Part shown: one piece after another, positions 1-12,861 of the stretch
Layout of the letters: each line of letters opens with the position of its first letter
How positions within the stretch are numbered: position 1 is the stretch's first letter
Assembly: GCA_030737875.1 (NCBI GenBank)
Contig: CM060910.1
Location: 620,571,303-620,635,302 of the forward strand
Direction of reading: 5' to 3'
Length of the DNA stretch: 64,000 bases
Source of the DNA: Allium sativum
Lineage: Eukaryota > Streptophyta > Magnoliopsida > Asparagales > Amaryllidaceae
Program-made: the position numbers and the translations under genes
The notes under the pieces: generated by a model
The model's database searches: none
What the model was told of the DNA's origin: nothing
What the model saw: the letters and a program-made list of their open reading frames with translations, nothing else

Positions 1-305
1 AAGATATTACCAATTAGATCCTATTATTTTTGGTTTCACTAAAATCCGGATTGTTTTGCACCCGGTATATTCAATTGAAGTTTGAAATCGAATTATCGAA
101 CTACCGCGCCATTTTCGATTCTATTTATAATTATATATAATTATTTATATTCTAACGGCGGCGTATATAATATATACGTTCGAATTATATTCAAAATAAA
201 TTTTCTCGTCGATTTTATTTAAAATAATTCATTTTAAATATTCAAATTCGCTAAAATTGCCAAAATAAAAATTTCAAACTGGCTCGCATTTTACGGGTTA
301 TTACA
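1..305 (-). mobile_element. LTR terminus of an off-window giant-LTR element (L0)
   Basis: This stretch matches the last ~300 bases of LTR E (around 43480-43786) and, reverse-complemented, the first ~300 bases of the D LTRs. It ends in GGGTTATTACA, the inverse of the family start TGTAATAACCC, so it is the 5' tip of an LTR on the minus strand. It is closer to the D/E type (CCGCGCCATTTTCGA) than to the A type (CCGCACCATTTTCAA). At 306 the sequence switches abruptly into the interior of element A's left LTR, matching position 7407 of A's right LTR. The simplest reading is that an element mostly left of the window inserted into A. Confidence 0.75.
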
Positions 306-1708
306 ACAGCGCAATGCTAAATAAAGAATAATGAAGCTATTATAAGACCCAGGTCCCATCACACAATGCAACGCAAGCCGGAGGATAGGATTTTTACCTT
401 ATAACAGCCAAGAATGCTTGATACGTTTAAAACAAATCATTCGATACTATTATAAGTGCATAGCGTATAAAACAACTTCAAATCATAAGTATCAATCATA
501 GACGACATAAGCGCCCCATCCTACTATGTCTCCATACTAGGCTCTACAAATAAAATCGCAAAGTCACGTATTGGAAGTTGGATTTCCATCTGTGAACCGA
601 GGCAAAAGATAGTCCTCTACCGATTCGAGACGCACTAGCCCGTGTCTCAGGATCAGAGCTTGAGTGACCCTTGGAGCGACAGGGCTGGTCCACCGATGTG
701 GATAAAAATGCCTGAACACTGCGTTTCCCTTCCCTTTGGGGCGTCTATGAGTCAACGAATGACTCCATCGGCTTCACATAGTCACCGATATATCCGAGGC
801 ACCTCGCAACAGCAACAACCACATAAGTCAAACTCATCAGGGCGTGTAAAACCACTGATGCCATTTCTAACTAGAAGGAAACACATGCCCTCCCTGAGGT
901 CCTTCTCCCGTTTTTGGTTCACAATCGAGGTGTGAGGCTCACGAATCAACGTTACACAAAGCTATGCCACACAGGCTGTGCTTTGATCATCCACCACAAG
1001 ACTCTGCTTTTCAACAGAGGCCTTGATCATTTTCATCTTAGCATGCCACACAGGCAAACCACTTTATGCAACCGATATCCATCAATCACACAGAATGATA
1101 TCCAATGTCAGACACACAGTCCATTTACAAGTCCATTCTGGGTCTTAACGAAACCGGAGGCACTTAGTACCCCGCATATCCATCTATCTCCAAGTACGTC
1201 TGGACGATCACCAACTGATTCCCTCCTCTTGGGTGTACGGCTCAATCAAGATCATCAGTGATTATCCAAACGACGTGAAGACCTGCGGTCTTCAACCACC
1301 GTCTTCATCTTCGACTAATCGTCGAATCAGTTATTCAGAATGGGATAAACCTGGTCTTTCTGAATAACTCGCGTACATAATAAACAAGTGTTACACAAAC
1401 ACAACATACGCCTCATTCCAATTCATCAGTCACTAACCATAAATTAGCAAGAGAATAATTCCCCAAAAATTAACCCCGAAGGCCGAAACCAACATCAGAT
1501 CAATACCCAGGAAACCATTCATCTTAGCCAACCTATAGTTAGTTTCTAAATTTCACATTCTTAGGGAAGGGTTCCCATTAATTTTATCAAAGATAAATGC
1601 TTTTAAATTTATTCTTTAATCTTCCTTTAAATATCACTTCAAACTAGTCGGGATTAGCGAACCAAAGTAATTATTTATTTTATTTCCCAATCCCAACCTA
1701 TTTATCCC

Positions 1709-2353
1709 ATGAAGTAAAACTGGTCATACTTCATATCTAACACCACGGTGTTATCGGTAAATTCCATTTCCATTTCACGTTCAAATCTAATTAAAGATTT
1801 AACTACTGTCTGGAGTAAAACTGGTGATACTCCATTCTCGATCTTTTCAATCTAATTAAAGATTCATTAAAACTCCACTTAGTTTTAATCTTTGACTGGG
1901 TTAAAGAATCAGTGTCATTTAAAACACGGTTCACGATAAACCCCAAAATCACATCACATTTCAATCAGTCTCTAACCTTAAATTAGCAAGTAAGCAATTC
2001 CCTAAGTATTAACCCCGAAGGCCGAAACCAACATCAGATCAATACCCCAGAAACCATTCAACTTAACTAATCTCTAGTTAGTTTCTGATTTTATTAACTC
2101 CTTTGGGTCTAAGAACAGTATTATTGAAGATACCATACACGACAACCCAAAATCACATTCCATTAATTATTGGGTTAAAGAACAAGTGTTATTTAAAACA
2201 CTATTCACGATAAACCCAAAATCAGTACCAATTCAATTCCAATTAAATATTATTTAATTGGTACACTTCATTAAATCTAAATAAAAATATTTAATCTTTC
2301 TCTCAACTGGGCTTAAGAACAGTGTTAATGAAGACACCTTTCACGACAAACCC
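1709..2353 (-). other. Hairpin ladder in the A 3' LTR
   Basis: Successive short inverted repeats line up here. Examples are ATGAAGTA/TACTTCAT, TAACACC/GGTGTTA, GGAGTA/TACTCC, and four imperfect hairpins that each start GGGTTAAAGAA or similar and end in AAACCC. The same ordered series occurs at 8815-9453, 26737-27176, 34480-34919, 39310-39633 and 62528-62852. It is part of the LTR, not a separate element. Its function is unknown. Confidence 0.65.
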
Positions 2354-3359
2354 AAATCATATTTGATATTAAATACAAGGTTCTGAATAGAAAATATATC
2401 GGCTTATATTCAATATTAAATTCTACGACCAACAAATATCGTATTGGAAATTACGATATCTATATATCTTTAAAATTTCCATAACGTTATCTATATAATC
2501 ACAAAATCCAACATCGAAATATTCCAAAGACAATTTCGATTCAAATCCATTCCAATTCAATTATTGGAAATTCTGGTTTCTTTTAAAACCCTTTTCAAAT
2601 CCAATTTATTTATTTAAAAATAAATAAATTATTATTCTAATTCAAAATTAGTTCATTTCGATAAAAAATTATTTTTACCCTTTCAAATATGGAGTTTTTC
2701 ACCCCAATTCTTCACAAATCATTTCCTTATGATTTTACACAAATTATTACTATTTTTAATAATTTTATCAAGGCCTGTACAGTCAATTTCCATCAACGGC
2801 CATCGAACTGCAATTACAGGGACCTTTTCCGAATTTGATTTGGACACAATTCCAAATTCAACCGTTAGATTTCTAATTTCTAATATTCGTTAGAAAGCTC
2901 TTTTCGATACGAACCCAACGGTTCCGGTTTTAGGAGAATCTAACGGTCGTATCTCCCGTAATGTCTGTTCGAAGTCAATGGTCGAAATTTGCGAACTACC
3001 GCAGCGCGGCGCGTTTTATTCAGGCCATTATATTATATATAATATATACTTCGTAGATTTCCTTTTAAAACGTATTATATAAATTGTTTTTAATTCGTTT
3101 TCAAAACGATTTTAACTTCGTATTTGATTACAAATCAAAATTGAATTTTCCTTTATAAATTCCTTTTTACATTCCTTTCTATTTGATTTTAATTCAATTT
3201 CAATTCGATTTCAATTCGATTCAATTCAATTTTAATTTAGTTCGAATTTTGAAATCACTTTCAATATTCATTGAAAAATGAATAAAATCGATATAAATAT
3301 CGTTCACGTCAAAATGGCGTCAATCTAATCAACACGGCTTTTATTCAACACATGATTAT

Positions 3360-3530
3360 ATATTTTCAATTCAACAAATGAATTTTCTTTACTATTCAAC
3401 AAATGAATTTTCTTTATAATTCAACCAATGAATTTTCTTTATATTTCAACCAATGAATTTTCTTTATATTTCAACAAATGAATTTTCTTTATAATTCAAT
3501 AACTGAATTTTCTTTATATTTTCCAAATTG
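3360..3530 (-). repeat. ~25-bp tandem repeats in the A 3' LTR
   Basis: About seven degenerate units of the type TTCAACAAATGAATTTTCTTT occur in tandem. The equivalent array is at 10440-10615 in the right LTR with slightly different units. It lies beside the conserved AAAATGGCGTCAATCTAATC block that also borders the 27-bp array in D and E. Confidence 0.75.
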
Positions 3531-4033
3531 GAATGAGGCCCAATTAATTACCATATAATTTTAATTATATGGATTTTCTACAACACATGTATATAATAGC
3601 AACGATAAATCATCAACCATCATCTGGAGTGCATTCTACACTGTATAAGCATCAAATATAAATATTCAACGCTTATAACAGCCTGTCAATCAATCGATCG
3701 ACATAGAGCTAATTATTGGGATTAGTGTATGTCCTATTTCATCCCAACACCCGTGTGGGGTTTCAAACAATCAAACACAAATTTTATTTGTGCAGTTGGG
3801 CGATGTCTAAAATTTATCGTCCCAATCAATATCAGTCAAATTAGTGTATATAAACAAATCGTCCGATTTGTTTATAAATATTTATTTTATATACACGTTA
3901 AAAAATTATATTTTTAACTATAAAATATTTTCCACTATAAAATATTTTATTTCATTCCACATCACACAATCAAATTTCACAACATAGCAACCAAACAAAC
4001 AAGCCATCCATGGTCTGTGGATGACGGGTGTCG

Positions 4034-4049
4034 GGTGCTACTAAGCACC
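4034..4049 (-). other. GGTGCT/AGCACC hairpin (A 3' LTR)
   Basis: A 6-bp stem with a 4-nt loop lies inside the block reading (minus strand) ACTAGGATGCAGACGGTGCT. The same hairpin occurs at 11109-11124, 24697-24712 and 32328-32343, and is degenerate in E near 41735. Confidence 0.6.
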
Positions 4050-4093
4050 GTCTGCATCCTAGTATATATTTCAACTAGAAATTAAAAACAAAA

Positions 4094-4108
4094 GTGACGA
4101 GTTCTCAC
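4094..4108 (-). other. 15-nt palindrome copy (GTGACGAGTTCTCAC)
   Basis: This is an imperfect version of the GTGAGAAnTTCTCAC palindrome found in the same relative place in the other giant LTRs. Two positions of the left arm are mutated here, consistent with the older age of A. Confidence 0.5.
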
Positions 4109-4399
4109 CAACTAGCTAAACCAAACGCCACGACTCTTTATATGCAGAATTCTTCGTCGTGCTCGCCTTTTGTTAATTTCGTCATTCGTAGCCACTACAT
4201 ATATAAAAATCATATTTTTATTCTTTCTATAATATAAAAATCATATTTTTATTACCAATCTAAGTTATATTTTTACATTTCAAAAATCGCATCTTTATAT
4301 TTTTTTTTTTAAAATCAAATCTTTTTTGCATTTCAAAATCAAGTCTTTTATATTTTTCAAAAAAAAATCGAATCTATTCATTTCTAAAAATCTATAAAT

Positions 4400-4575
4400 T
4401 TCAGATTTATAAAACAAGTAAATTCAGATTTATAAAACAAGTAAATTCAGATTTATAAAACAAGTAAATTCAGATTTATAAAACAAGTAAATTCAGATTT
4501 ATATAACCAATAAAATCAGATTTATAAAACTAATAAAATCAGAATTATAAAACTAATAAAATCAGAATTATAAAA
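4400..4575 (-). repeat. 23-bp tandem repeats, copy number differs between A LTRs
   Basis: Four near-perfect units of CAGATTTATAAAACAAGTAA plus ATT are followed by degenerate units with AACTAATAAAATCAG. The right LTR (about 11477-11580) has only one full unit of the first type. The arrays therefore changed length after insertion, or during the replication that produced it. Confidence 0.8.
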
Positions 4576-4594
4576 CTTATAGAAAGAAATTCGG

Positions 4595-4965
4595 ATGGAA
4601 GAGGAAAGCGGGCGCTGTTTCTCGCTGGTGCTCACGCGGTTCAGGGAGGAGAGGGGGAGGACTGATCGTCGGCGGCGGTGGCTCAGTTCTCGGGCGGCGC
4701 TGCTGATGACGGGGAGGGCTAGGGTTTACGGGTTCAGTGGTTTATGGCTTGGGGGGGTTGCGGTTCGGTTTAACAGCAGAGGGGGCAGGGGGAGAAAAGG
4801 GGGGATGGTCTCGATCTGAGGTGGCGCCTCACCTTGAGGCGGCGGCGGCAGACCAGTGGGGGGGAGCGGCGGCTGCTCCTCCCTTTCCTTCTCTTTTTTT
4901 TTCGATTTGTCTGAAATGGGAAAGAACGGGGGAGGGAGGGGGGGGGGGAGGCTGAGGGTATAGGA
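4595..4965 (-). other. GC-rich leader-like island of the A 3' LTR
   Basis: This is a sharp GC-rich island in an otherwise AT-rich LTR. On the plus strand it has many G runs (4750-4806 and 4928-4950); the element's RNA strand is therefore C-rich. On the minus strand it contains AAACCCTA followed by GCCCTCCCCGTCATC, an AAACCCTA (telo-box-like) motif. Reading frames on both strands (for example 4595-4819) are low complexity and differ between copies through frameshifts, so I do not call a protein. Its position relative to the U3 module and the palindrome equals that of the leader islands in B1, C, D, E and F. Confidence 0.55.
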
Positions 4966-5875
4966 AAGATGGAGGGGGGATTTTTTTTATTTTATTTAAT
5001 TATTTAATTATTCCAAAAAGGTATCTTTTTATTTTTACCTCAAAATCAAACCCACCGACTGTCGTCCATAGCTAATTACCCCCATTTCGAACACAATGGG
5101 ATATGTATCGTAGGCTGATTCGCTCGTTTCGATCAGTTTTCGTCAAAATCACAATATAACTCTATATATTGAATTTGAACGCACATTTCATTTTAATGGG
5201 GTCACATACTAACTCGAAAAACTCCAGAAAAATATTTTCTAGCTTCGTATTGATGATACTGTCCTGACAAAACTAGTTTCGTCGAATTCCGAGGTCGTTT
5301 GAAAAATGTCCATTTTCCAGTCGATTAAAATCAGCTGAAACTGGTCAAACGCGTTTTCTTTAGCCACGCTCACATATTGATTCAAAAATTATGAATTTTG
5401 AAACCTAGCAATAACTTGACATCGCGGATCCAACAAAAGTGGTTTCGTCGAAAACCGAGGTCGTTTGCAAAATTTCCATTTTTAAGGGCCAGAATTCCAT
5501 AGCGACTATTCTGAATTTTCAACTGGACGTAACTTTTTATCCTCGCTATGAAATTTCAATTTTTCGGATTTGTTGGAAAGATATTCACAATTAGATTCAA
5601 ATATTTTTGGTTTCATTAAAATCCGGTTTATTTTGAATCCTGTACATTTATTTGAATTGTGAAATCGAATTATCAAACTACCGCACCATTTTCAATTCCT
5701 TTTATAATTATAAATAATTATTCTAATAATGATCTATATAAATATATACGTTCGAATTCTATTCAAAATAAATTTCTCGTCGATATTATTTAAAATAATT
5801 CATTTTAAATAATCAAAATTCGCTAAATTGCCAAAATAAAATTTTTAAACTGGCTCAGATTTCCGGGTTATTACA

Positions 5876-6920
5876 ATCTTCCCTACTTAAAACTTTTCGT
5901 CCCCCAAAAGGAACGAAGCTGAAAGTTGTTTAACTAATCAGCTCAACTTTCATTATTTTCTTTACGGCTTAAGCTCTTCAACTTTTCAGTTTTTAAGAAC
6001 TTTTCAAAATTTTCAAAAATTTGGCTAACACTCTAAATTTCTAAAAAATTTCGCCATAACCTCCCTGCACCGGGGACTTCGGGATATTTCATATAGCCTC
6101 CCATGACCTTCTTCAATCCAAAAGAAAAAGAAAAAGCCATGCGGCTAGCCAATCAGCTCACAAAATCATCATCACCCAAACAAAACATTAAATTATGGTA
6201 AACATGTACCTATTTGTCGGGCAAACAATTTTATTTCGCTGCTCTAGCATCCTTGCTATGACCTGTTCAATGTAAGTATATGTATAAGCATGCAATTTCA
6301 AACTATTTTCAAAACAGTTCAATATTCAGTTCAATTTGACCTAAATGGTTCAAAATTATCAAACAAATAAACAAACAACACAACCGTTAACCAATTAGTG
6401 AATTATCGTTTCAAATTCATAATTTTAATATATATACAAAAATCACATTTTTGATGCCAATTCACAACAATGTATTCTAGCTATATTTTGGTTCTCACAC
6501 CAGTCTAATGGAAATATATAGATATCACACCTTCGAAGCTCGAACATAAATGCTGATGATGTTTCGAACCAACATCAGAACATCTCCAGGCTACTAGAGT
6601 GTGGTTCTATATCTATCCAGTATATTAAAACTTCTAATATACGTTCATGATGCGTATACGCGAAATTTTTATATACTCGATTGTCCAAGATCAATCAATA
6701 CAAATAAAATATTCAAATACGTATACTCTAGTTTAAATTTTCAAAACAATATTGTTTTCATTTGAGAAATATACTCTTCACACTCGTTCTAGGATACTAC
6801 TGATCCAATCTCTAACGAGTCATTCTAATTGGATATTACTAATCCAATATCTGATGAATTCTTTCGTTTGGTTCTAATGTGTCTTGTTCTCGAGTTCTGT
6901 AAACCAAAGCTCGATACCAC
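5876..6920 (-). mobile_element. Element A interior (non-coding) with polypurine tract and decayed PBS
   Basis: In minus reading the interior starts just inside the right LTR with TGGTATCGAGC (6909-6919). This is the initiator-Met primer-binding site with one base deleted relative to TGGTATCAGAGC in D. It ends with the polypurine tract TTAAGTAGGGAAGAT (5876-5890) against the left LTR. The ~1,045 bases align by eye along their length with the D interior (29089-30125), including a block around 6215-6290 that matches 29735-29815. No gag or pol frame exists. The conserved parts may hold packaging or priming signals. Confidence 0.8.
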
Positions 6921-7241
6921 TGTAAGGACCCGTAACTTCCCCATGAAGGAAAGAGCGGATGCTTTGAGAACAACACATAAAAGAACGCAGATAGAAGAAC
7001 ATTTCATTTTATATTACAATAATTCATCAGAATACAATAATATACAGAGTATTAACAATTAATATACATTATAAAATATCAGAGATTACAATACATTACA
7101 TAGCAGCGGAAAATAATACAATACACAACTAGAAGTAATACACGGATACAGAGCTTTCCGAGTATCGTTCCAGCTGTAAATCAGGATCCTGTGAGTATAA
7201 ATCTACAAAACCAAAACTACTAGCTAAGCGTGTCAAAAACA

Positions 7242-7303
7242 GGGCACCCAGAGTTTAGGTTAAAACAATAAACTCCAGGTCAGTCATGGGACTGGTGTGA
7301 GAA
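7242..7303 (-). other. Conserved U5 stem-loop block (A 5' LTR)
   Basis: The 62-bp block contains two adjacent hairpins in minus reading: CAGTC/GACTG around CCATGA, and CCTGGAGTTTA pairing with TAAACTCTGG across an 11-nt loop. It recurs at 28672-28733, 36415-36474, 37664-37725, 45171-45240, 60946-61007 and 63313-63373. Confidence 0.6.
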
Positions 7304-8814
7304 CTAAAACAGTTATTAATCTTTATTTTTAAAGTTAGGTAAATGAAGGGACCATGCCGTATAACACGGAACGACTTTCCTCCCAAGAATACCAGTGCAT
7401 AAAACAACAGCGCAATGCTAAATAAAGAATAATGAAGCTATTATAAGACCCAGGTCCCATCACACAATGCAACGCAAGCCAGAGGATAGGGTTTTTACCT
7501 TATAATAGCCAAGAATGCTTGATACGTTTAAAACAAATCATTTGATACTATTATAAGTGCATAGTGTACAAAACAACTTCAAATCATAAGTATCAATCAT
7601 AGATGGCATAAGCGCCCCATCCCACTATGTCGCCATACTAGGCTCTACAAATAAAACCGCAAAGTCACCTATTGGAAGTTGGATTTCCATCTGTGAACCG
7701 AGGCAAAAGATAGTCCTCTATCGATTCGAGACGCTCTAGCCCGTGTCTGAGGATCAGAGCTCGAGTGACCCTTGGAGCGACAGGGCTGGTCCACCAATGT
7801 GGATTAAAATGCCTGAACACTGCGTTTCCCCACCCTTTGGAGCGTCAATGAGTCAACGAATGACTCCATCGGCTTCACATAGTCACCGATATATCCGAGG
7901 CGCCTCGTAACAGCAATAACAACATAAATCAAACTCGTCAGGGCGTGTAAAACCACTGACGCCACTTCTAACTAGAAGGAAACGCATGCCCTCCCTGAGG
8001 TCCTTCTCCCGTTTTTGGTTCACAACCGAGGTGCGAGGCTCGCAAATCAATGTTAGACAAAGCTATGCCACACAAGCTGTGCTTTGATCATCCACCACAA
8101 GACTCTGCTTTTCAACAGAGGCCTTGATCATTTGCATCTTAGCATGCCACACAGGCAAACCACTCCATGCAACCGATATCCATCAATCACACAGAATGAT
8201 ATCCAATGTCAAACACACAGTCCATTTACAAATCCGTTCTGGGTCGGAACGAAACCAGAGGCACTTAGTACCCCGCATATCCATCGATCTCCAAGTACGT
8301 CCGGACGATCACCAACTGATTCCCTCCTTTTGGGTGTACGGCCCAATCAAGATCATTAGTAATTATCCAAACGACGTGAAGACCTCCGGTCTTCAACCAC
8401 CGTCTTCATCTTCGACTAATCGTCGAATCAGTTATTCAGAATGGGATAAACCCTGTCTTTCTGAATAACTTACGTATATAATAAACAAGTGTTACACAAA
8501 CACAACATATACCTTATTCCAATTCATCAGTCTCTAACTGTAAATTAGCAAGAGAATAATTCCCCAAACATTAACCCCGAAGGCCGAAACCAACATTAGA
8601 TCAATACCCAGGAAACCATTCATCTTAGCCAACCTACAGTTAGTTTCTAAATTTCACATTCTTAGGGAAGGGTTCCCATTAATTTTATCAAAGATAAATT
8701 CTTTTAAATTTATTCTTTAATCTTCCTTTGAATATCACTTCAAACTAGCCGGGATTAGCGAACCACACCGAAGTAATTATTTATTTTATTTCCCAATCCC
8801 AACCTATTTATCCT

Positions 8815-9453
8815 ATGAAGTAAAACTGGTCATACTTCATATCTAACACCACGGTGTTATCGGTAAATTTCATTACAATTTCACGTTCAAATCTAAAAAA
8901 AGATTTAACTACCGTCTGAAGTAAAACTGGCGATACTCCATTCTTGATCTTTTCAATCTAATTAAAGATTCATTAAAACTCCACTTAGTTTTAATCTTTA
9001 ACTGGGTTAAAGAATCAGTGTCATTTAAAACACGGTTCACGATAAACCCCAAAATCACATCACATTTCAATCAGTCCCTAACCGTAAATTAGCAAGTAAG
9101 CAATTCCCTAAGTATTAACCCCGAAGGCCTAACCAACATCAGATCAATACCCCAGAGACCATTCATCTTAACTAATCTCCAGTTAGTTTCTGATTTTCTT
9201 AACTCCTTTGGGTCTAAGAACAGTATTATTGAAGATACCGTTCACGACAACCCAAAATCACATTCCATTAATTATCGGGTTAAAGAACAAGTGTTATTTA
9301 AAACACTGTTTACGATAAACCCAAAATCAATACCAATTCAATTCCAATTAAATATTATTTAATTGGTACACTTCATTAAATCTAAATAAAAAGATTTAAT
9401 CTTTTTCTCAACTGGGCGAACAGTGTTTATGAAGACACCATTCACGACAAACC
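8815..9453 (-). other. Hairpin ladder in the A 5' LTR
   Basis: This is the same ordered series of inverted repeats as 1709-2353, starting ATGAAGTA/TACTTCAT and ending with a GGGC...AAACCC hairpin. Some arms have decayed independently of the left copy. Confidence 0.6.
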
Positions 9454-11168
9454 CAAATCACATTTGATATTAAATACAAGGCTCTGAATAGAAAACATAT
9501 CGGCTTATATTCAATATCAAATTCTACGACCAACAAATATCGTATTGGAAATAACGATATCTATATATCTTTCAAATTTCCATAACGCTATCTGTATAAT
9601 CAGGAAATCCAACATCGAAATATTCCAAAGACAATTTAGATTCAAATCCATTCAAATTCAATTATTGGAATTTCTGGTTACTTTTAAAACCCTTTTCAAA
9701 TCCAATTTATTTATTTAAAAATAAAAAAATTATTATTCTAATTCAAAATTAGTTCATTTCGATAAAAATCTATTTTTACCCTTTCAAATATGGAGTTTAT
9801 CACCCCAATTCTTTACAAATCATTTCCTTAGGATTTTACACAAATTATTACTATTTTAAATAATTTTATCAAGGCCCGTACAGTCGATTTCCATCAACGG
9901 CCATCGAACTGCACTTACAGCGACCTTTTACGAATTTGATTTGGACACAATTCCAAATGCATCCGTTAGATTTCTAATTTCTAATATTCGTTAGAAAGCT
10001 CTTTTCGATACAAACCCAACGGTTTCTGTTTTAGGAGAATTCGACCGTCGGATCTCCCGTAATGTCTGTTCGAAGTCGATGGTCGAAATTCACGAATTAC
10101 CGCAGCGCGACACGTTCTATTCAGGCCATTATATTATATATATAATATATACGTCGTCGATTTCCTTTTAAAACGTATTATATAAATCGTTTTAAATTCG
10201 TTTTCAAAACGATTTTATCTTCTTATTCGATTACAAATTAAAATTGAATTTTCCTTTATAAATTCCTTTTTACATTCCTTTCTATTTGATTTTAATTCAA
10301 TTTCAATTCGATTCAATTCAATTTCAATTTAGTTCGAATTTTGAAATCACTTTCAATATTCATTGAAAAATGAATAAAATCGATATAAACATCGTTCACA
10401 TCAAAATGGCGTCAATCTAATCGACACGGCTTTTATTCAACACATGAATATATATTTTCAATTCAACAAATGAATTTTCTTTACTATTCAATAAATGAAT
10501 TTTCTTTATAATTCAACCAATGAATTTTCTTTATATTTCAACCAATGAATTTCCTGTATATTTCAACAAATGAATTTTCTTTATAATTCAACAAATGAAT
10601 TTTCTTTATATTTTTCAAATTGGATTGAGACCCAATCAATTACCGTATAATGTTAATTATATGGATTTTCCACAACACATGTATATAATAGCAACGATAA
10701 ATCATCAACCATCATCCAGAGTGCATTCTACACTGTATAAGCATCAAATATAAATATTCAATGCTTATAACAGCCTGTCAATCAATCGATCGACATACAA
10801 CTAATTATTGGGATTAGTGTATGTCCTATTTCATCCCAACACCCGTATAGGGTTTCAAACAATCAAACACAGATTTTATTTGTGCAGTTGGGCGATGTGT
10901 GAAATTTATCGTCCGAATCAATATCAGTCAAATCAGTGTATATAAACAAATCGTCCGATTTTTTTATAAATATTTATTTTATATACACGTTAAAAAATTA
11001 TATTTTTAACTATAAAATATTTTATTTAATTCTACATCACACAATCAAATTTCACAACATAGCAAACAAACAAATAAGCCATCCATGGTCTGGGGATGAC
11101 GGGTGTCGGGTGCTACTAAGCACCGTCTCCATCCTAGTACATATTTTAACTAGAAATTAAAAACAAAA

Positions 11169-11183
11169 GTGAGGAGTTCTCAC
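11169..11183 (-). other. 15-nt palindrome copy (GTGAGGAGTTCTCAC)
   Basis: One mismatch separates it from the perfect form seen in D and E. It occupies the same relative position, beside the GGTGCT hairpin and before the AT-rich repeats that lead to the GC island. Confidence 0.5.
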
Positions 11184-11599
11184 CGACTAGCTAAACCAAA
11201 CGCCATGACTCTTCATATGCAAAATTCTTCATCGTGCTTGCCTTTTGTTAATTTCGTCATTCGTAGCCACTACATATATAAAAACCATATTTTTATTCTT
11301 TCTATAATATAAATATCATATTTTCATTACCAATCTAAGTTATATTTTGACATTTCAAAAATCGCATCTTTATATTTTTTTTTAAAAATCAAATCTTTTT
11401 TGCATTTCAAAATCAAGTCTTTTATATTTTTCAAAAAAAAAATCGAATCTATTCATTTCTAAAAATCTATGAATTTCAGATTTATAAAACAAGTAAATTC
11501 AAATTTATATAACCAATAAAACCAGATTTATAAAACTAATAAAATCAGAATTATAAAACTAATAAAATCAGAATTATAAAACTTACACAAAGAAATTCA

Positions 11600-11945
11600 G
11601 ATGGAAGAGGAAAGCGAGCGCAGTTTCTCGCTGGTGTTCACGTGGTTCAGGGAGGAGAGGGGAAGGACTGATCGTCGACGGTGGTGGCTCAGTGCTCGGG
11701 TGGCGCTGCTGATGACGGGGAGGGCTAGGGTTTACGGGTGCGACGGCTTATGGCTTGGGGGGGGGTTGCGGCTCGGTTTAACAACAGAGGGGGGAGAAAA
11801 GGGGGGGTGGTCTCGATCTGAGGTGGCGCCCCACCTTGAGGCGGCGGACCAGTGGGGGGAGCGGCGGCTGCTCCTCCCTTTCCTTCTTTTTTTTTTAATT
11901 TTTCGATTTATCTGAAATGGGAAAGAACGGGGTGGCGGGGGCCTG
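11600..11945 (-). other. GC-rich leader-like island (A 5' LTR)
   Basis: This is the counterpart of 4595-4965, with the same AAACCCTA motif on the minus strand and the same plus-strand G runs (around 11756-11810). Small indels relative to the left copy shift all reading frames, which argues against a protein product. Confidence 0.55.
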
Positions 11946-12861
11946 AGGGTATAGGAAAGATGGAAGGGGGATTTTTTTTATTTTTTTATTTAATTATTCC
12001 AAAAAGGTATCTTTTTATTTTGACCTCAAAATCAAACCACCGACTGTCGCCCATAGCTAATTACCTCCATTCCGAACACAATGTGATATGTATCGTAGGC
12101 TGATTCGCTCGTTTCGATCAGTTTTCATCAAAATCACAATATAACTGTATATATTGAATTTGAACGCACATTTCATTTTACTGGGGTCACATACTAACTC
12201 GAAAAACTCCAAAAATATATTTTCTAGCTTCATATTGACGATACGGTCTTAACAAAACTAGTTTTGTCGAATTCCGAGATCGTTTGAAAAATGGCCATTT
12301 TCCATCGATTAAAATCAATTGAAACTGGTCAAATGCGTTTTCCTTTGCCACGCTCACATATTGATTCGAAAAATTATGAATTTTGAAACCTAGCAATAAC
12401 TTGACATCGCGGATCCAACAAAAGTGGTTTCGTCGAAAACCGAGGTCGTTTGCAAAATTTTGATTTTTATGGGCCAGAATTCCATAGCGACTATTCTGAA
12501 TTTTCAATTGGGCGTAACTTTTTATCCCCGCTATGAAATTTCAATTCTTCAGATTCGTTGGAAAGATATTCACAATTAGATTCAAATATTTTTGTTTTCG
12601 TTAAAATCCGGTTTATTTTGATTCCTGTACATTAATTTGAGTTTTGAAATCCAATTATCGAACTACCGCACCATTTTCAATTCCTTTTATAATTATAAAT
12701 AACTATTCTAACGACGATCTATATAAATATATACGTTCGAATTCTATTCAAAATTAATTTCTCGTCGTTATTATTTAAAATAATTCATTTTAAATAATCA
12801 AAATTTGCTAAAATTGCCAGTATAAAATTTTTAAAATGGCTCAAATTTCGGGGTTATTACA

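Larger units (their letters stand above)
306..5875 (-). mobile_element. Element A 3' LTR, missing its outer ~486 bp
   Basis: This is homologous over its full length to 7407-12861 and ends at GGGTTATTACA (5865-5875). The missing piece corresponds to 6921-7406 of the right LTR, the U5 end. In plus coordinates the LTR holds the conserved ~350 bp block shared with D, E, I and J, the hairpin ladder (1709-2353), AT-rich tandem repeats (3360-3530), the GGTGCT/AGCACC hairpin (4034-4049), the GTGAG palindrome (4094-4108), 23-bp repeats (about 4400-4500), a GC-rich island (4595-4965) and the duplicated U3 module (around 5270 and 5440). Reading frames such as 914-1261 recur in the other copies but are unlike any protein I know. 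Confidence 0.8.
306..12861 (-). mobile_element. Element A: non-autonomous LTR retrotransposon with giant LTRs
   Basis: Two long, clearly homologous direct repeats (306-5875 and 6921-12861) flank a ~1.05 kb unique interior. In minus-strand reading the order is 5' LTR (right), decayed initiator-Met PBS, interior, polypurine tract, 3' LTR (left, cut at 306). No gag, protease, reverse transcriptase or integrase reading frame is present, so movement would need proteins from another element. The architecture matches element D. The two LTRs carry many base differences and several tandem-repeat length differences, so A looks older than D. The right flank begins AAAAT; the matching left duplication lies off-window. 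Confidence 0.85.
6921..12861 (-). mobile_element. Element A 5' LTR, complete (5.94 kb)
   Basis: In plus coordinates the LTR begins TGTAAGGACCCG at 6921 and ends CGGGGTTATTACA at 12861, so its tips form an imperfect inverted repeat of ~12 bp. Features in plus order are the conserved U5 stem block (7242-7303), the long block shared with D/E/I/J (7400-8520), the hairpin ladder (8815-9453), 25-bp repeats (10440-10615), the GGTGCT hairpin (11109-11124), the palindrome (11169-11183), the GC island (11600-11945) and the duplicated U3 module (about 12250 and 12410). It lacks the ~80-bp segment found in D, E and I near 27720-27790. Confidence 0.85.

Noticed and set aside
914..1261. 115-codon plus frame recurring at 8084-8359
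   Set aside because: Homologous only because both are LTR copies; E, I and D do not keep it open and it matches no known family.
4595..4955. Frames in the GC-rich island on both strands, also at 11601-12103 and 42370-42908
   Set aside because: High GC removes stop codons by chance; frames differ between LTR copies through indels.
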